From Gracilaria domingensis (lineage: Eukaryota; Rhodophyta; Florideophyceae; Gracilariales; Gracilariaceae): DNA of 28,885 nt. Location of the stretch: contig VCMS01000273.1 in the NCBI GenBank assembly GCA_022539475.1, positions 1 through 28,885 of the forward strand. Reading direction: 5' to 3'. The notes below the pieces were generated by a model. It was not told the origin of the DNA. It worked only from the letters and a program-made list of their open reading frames with translations, and made no database searches. The stretch's first letter is position 1, and the number at the start of each line of letters is the position of its first letter. A program made the translations under genes and the position numbers. Below, one piece after another: positions 27,971-28,885 of this stretch.

Positions 27971-28759
27971 CTAGCAAAAAGGATGACTGGAGCTCGGGAA
28001 GAAAAATGGTCGCTCGCTACCTTGGATTGACGGGGTAATCGGAACTTTGCAACTGTCCATAATCTTCTTGATTTCCATGACTGCCTCCTCCGTGCTGTGT
28101 TCGCTGACAACGATAATTTCCGCCATAAAGTGGGGAATACCGTCTTCCGGCCACAAACCTTATCTCCTTTATGCTTCAGATAAGCAATCTTCAGCACCAA
28201 CTTGCTTTGCCTAGCAAATGCTAGCCAGTCGTCATCGTTTATAACACCAGAATATGGAACATTGATAGCAGACTCTGCCATAAACTTGAGCGGCTCCTTC
28301 GGGATAAGCGGTCGTATAGGAATCTTTAAAGCGGTCATGCAGTGCTCCTCAACCAAGTCTATCCCCCATGCCAACAGGTTTGCATCGCGAACAGAGACAC
28401 CGCCCATTCTAGCATTAACCTCAATTAGACGGGGACCACGTTTGGTATACCGCAATTCTACGTGAAAACAGCCGTTTCGGAAGCCCAAAGCCAGGGTACT
28501 GTCAATGGCCAGCTTGACGATTTCTGTCTGTTTCGTCTCCGGATAGGATGAAGGACAGTTGGTGCCTGTTTCTTGAAAATATGGCTCCCAGCAAGCCCAG
28601 TTATCCGAACCTTAGCATAGACAACAGTGCCTTCAGAAAGTAAAATATCCACATCGAACTCGTCTCCGTCATAATATTCCTCAACTACCATTTCTGTTCC
28701 CTGAGCCAGATAGTATCCTCCTCGACATCAATGTACCCAACAGTTTCTCATATGATGCA

Positions 28760-28831
<72 letters not shown>

Positions 28832-28885
28832 TCGTGAACAGATTCGGCACGTGTCAACGCCCATCGAGGCAGCGCCAAACACAGG
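27971..28885 (-). pseudogene. ATP-grasp ligase, carnosine-synthase-like (frame-disrupted, runs off window)
   Basis: Read on the minus strand from the right edge: VFGAASMGV (ATP-grasp lysine-proximal block), a 70-base C run, YLAQGTEMVVEEYYDGDEFDVDILLSEG, a frame change near 28600, GTNCPSSYPETK, then GCFHVELRYTKRGPRLIEVN and ARMGGVSVRDANL, the metal-binding end of the ATP-grasp fold (E..N.R.GG). A second frame change near 28150 leads to GPEDGIPHFMAEIIVVSE and the C-terminus, ending at 27971. The NARMGG and VRD features resemble carnosine synthase (CARNS1) and similar peptide-bond-forming ATP-grasp enzymes. The frameshifts look like single-base losses. It may be a pseudogene, or an intact gene hit by sequence errors around the homopolymer. 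Confidence 0.82.
28760..28829. repeat. Poly-G run of 70 bases
   Basis: Seventy consecutive G on the plus strand, inside the ATP-grasp reading region. It would encode a polyproline insert in the middle of a conserved domain, which no ATP-grasp enzyme has. It is either a recent microsatellite expansion or a sequencing or assembly artefact. Confidence 0.95.

Overview
The window looks like nuclear DNA of an intron-poor photosynthetic eukaryote. It carries Ty1/copia LTR retrotransposons, a Plavaka-like DNA transposon, and relics of typically eukaryotic genes: a UPL3/TRIP12-class HECT ubiquitin ligase, a Notchless (NLE/Rsa4) WD40 protein, an ankyrin-repeat protein, and a phytol/farnesol-kinase-like membrane protein. 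The phytol kinase relic points to a plastid-bearing lineage. I see no convincing introns. A red alga would fit, but that is inference and no genus can be named. Almost every recognisable gene is broken by stops or frameshifts, so the region reads as a transposon-rich, pseudogene-rich stretch. Some single-base frameshifts near the right end could instead be sequence errors.

Layout. 1-3469: 3' part of Copia element A, with an apparently intact integrase-RT-RNase H frame, a polypurine tract and a 786-bp 3' LTR. A sits inside an older element, Copia B (3470-5232). B is itself split by an inverted 993-bp solo LTR (4006-4998) flanked by a perfect 5-bp target duplication. 5229-9274: further retroelement debris (antisense gag, an integrase scrap) and a 195-bp promoter-plus-start-codon sequence present twice in direct orientation; the second copy precedes an uncharacterised ORF (9276-9773). 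9774-11914: almost gene-free, but with a three-hairpin clover-leaf, a 373-bp-period tandem duplication and three further strong hairpins. 11915-14156: broken Plavaka-like transposase. 14995-15772: nested palindrome array made of hairpin units with a TTAGGGTAGCTACCCTAA core. 16187-17460: ankyrin pseudogene. 17480-19307: HECT E3 pseudogene. 19390-20202 (-) and 20220-20790 (+): a GC-rich, head-to-head pair of relics (phytol kinase-like and Notchless). 20900-22350: pyrimidine-rich DNA with no clear gene. 23811-27534: a large, unusual gene with a Ser/Pro-rich repetitive segment, one membrane span, an acidic run and a vWA-like domain with degenerate metal site, interrupted by frameshifts. 27971-28885 (-): frame-disrupted ATP-grasp ligase, carnosine-synthase-like, crossed by a 70-bp poly-G run.

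There is no operon-like logic. The organising theme is nested insertion and decay. The two most original elements are the palindrome array at 15.2-15.8 kb and the Ser/Pro-repeat-TM-vWA protein. The strongest structural result is the nested copia history, which predicts what lies to the left of the window.
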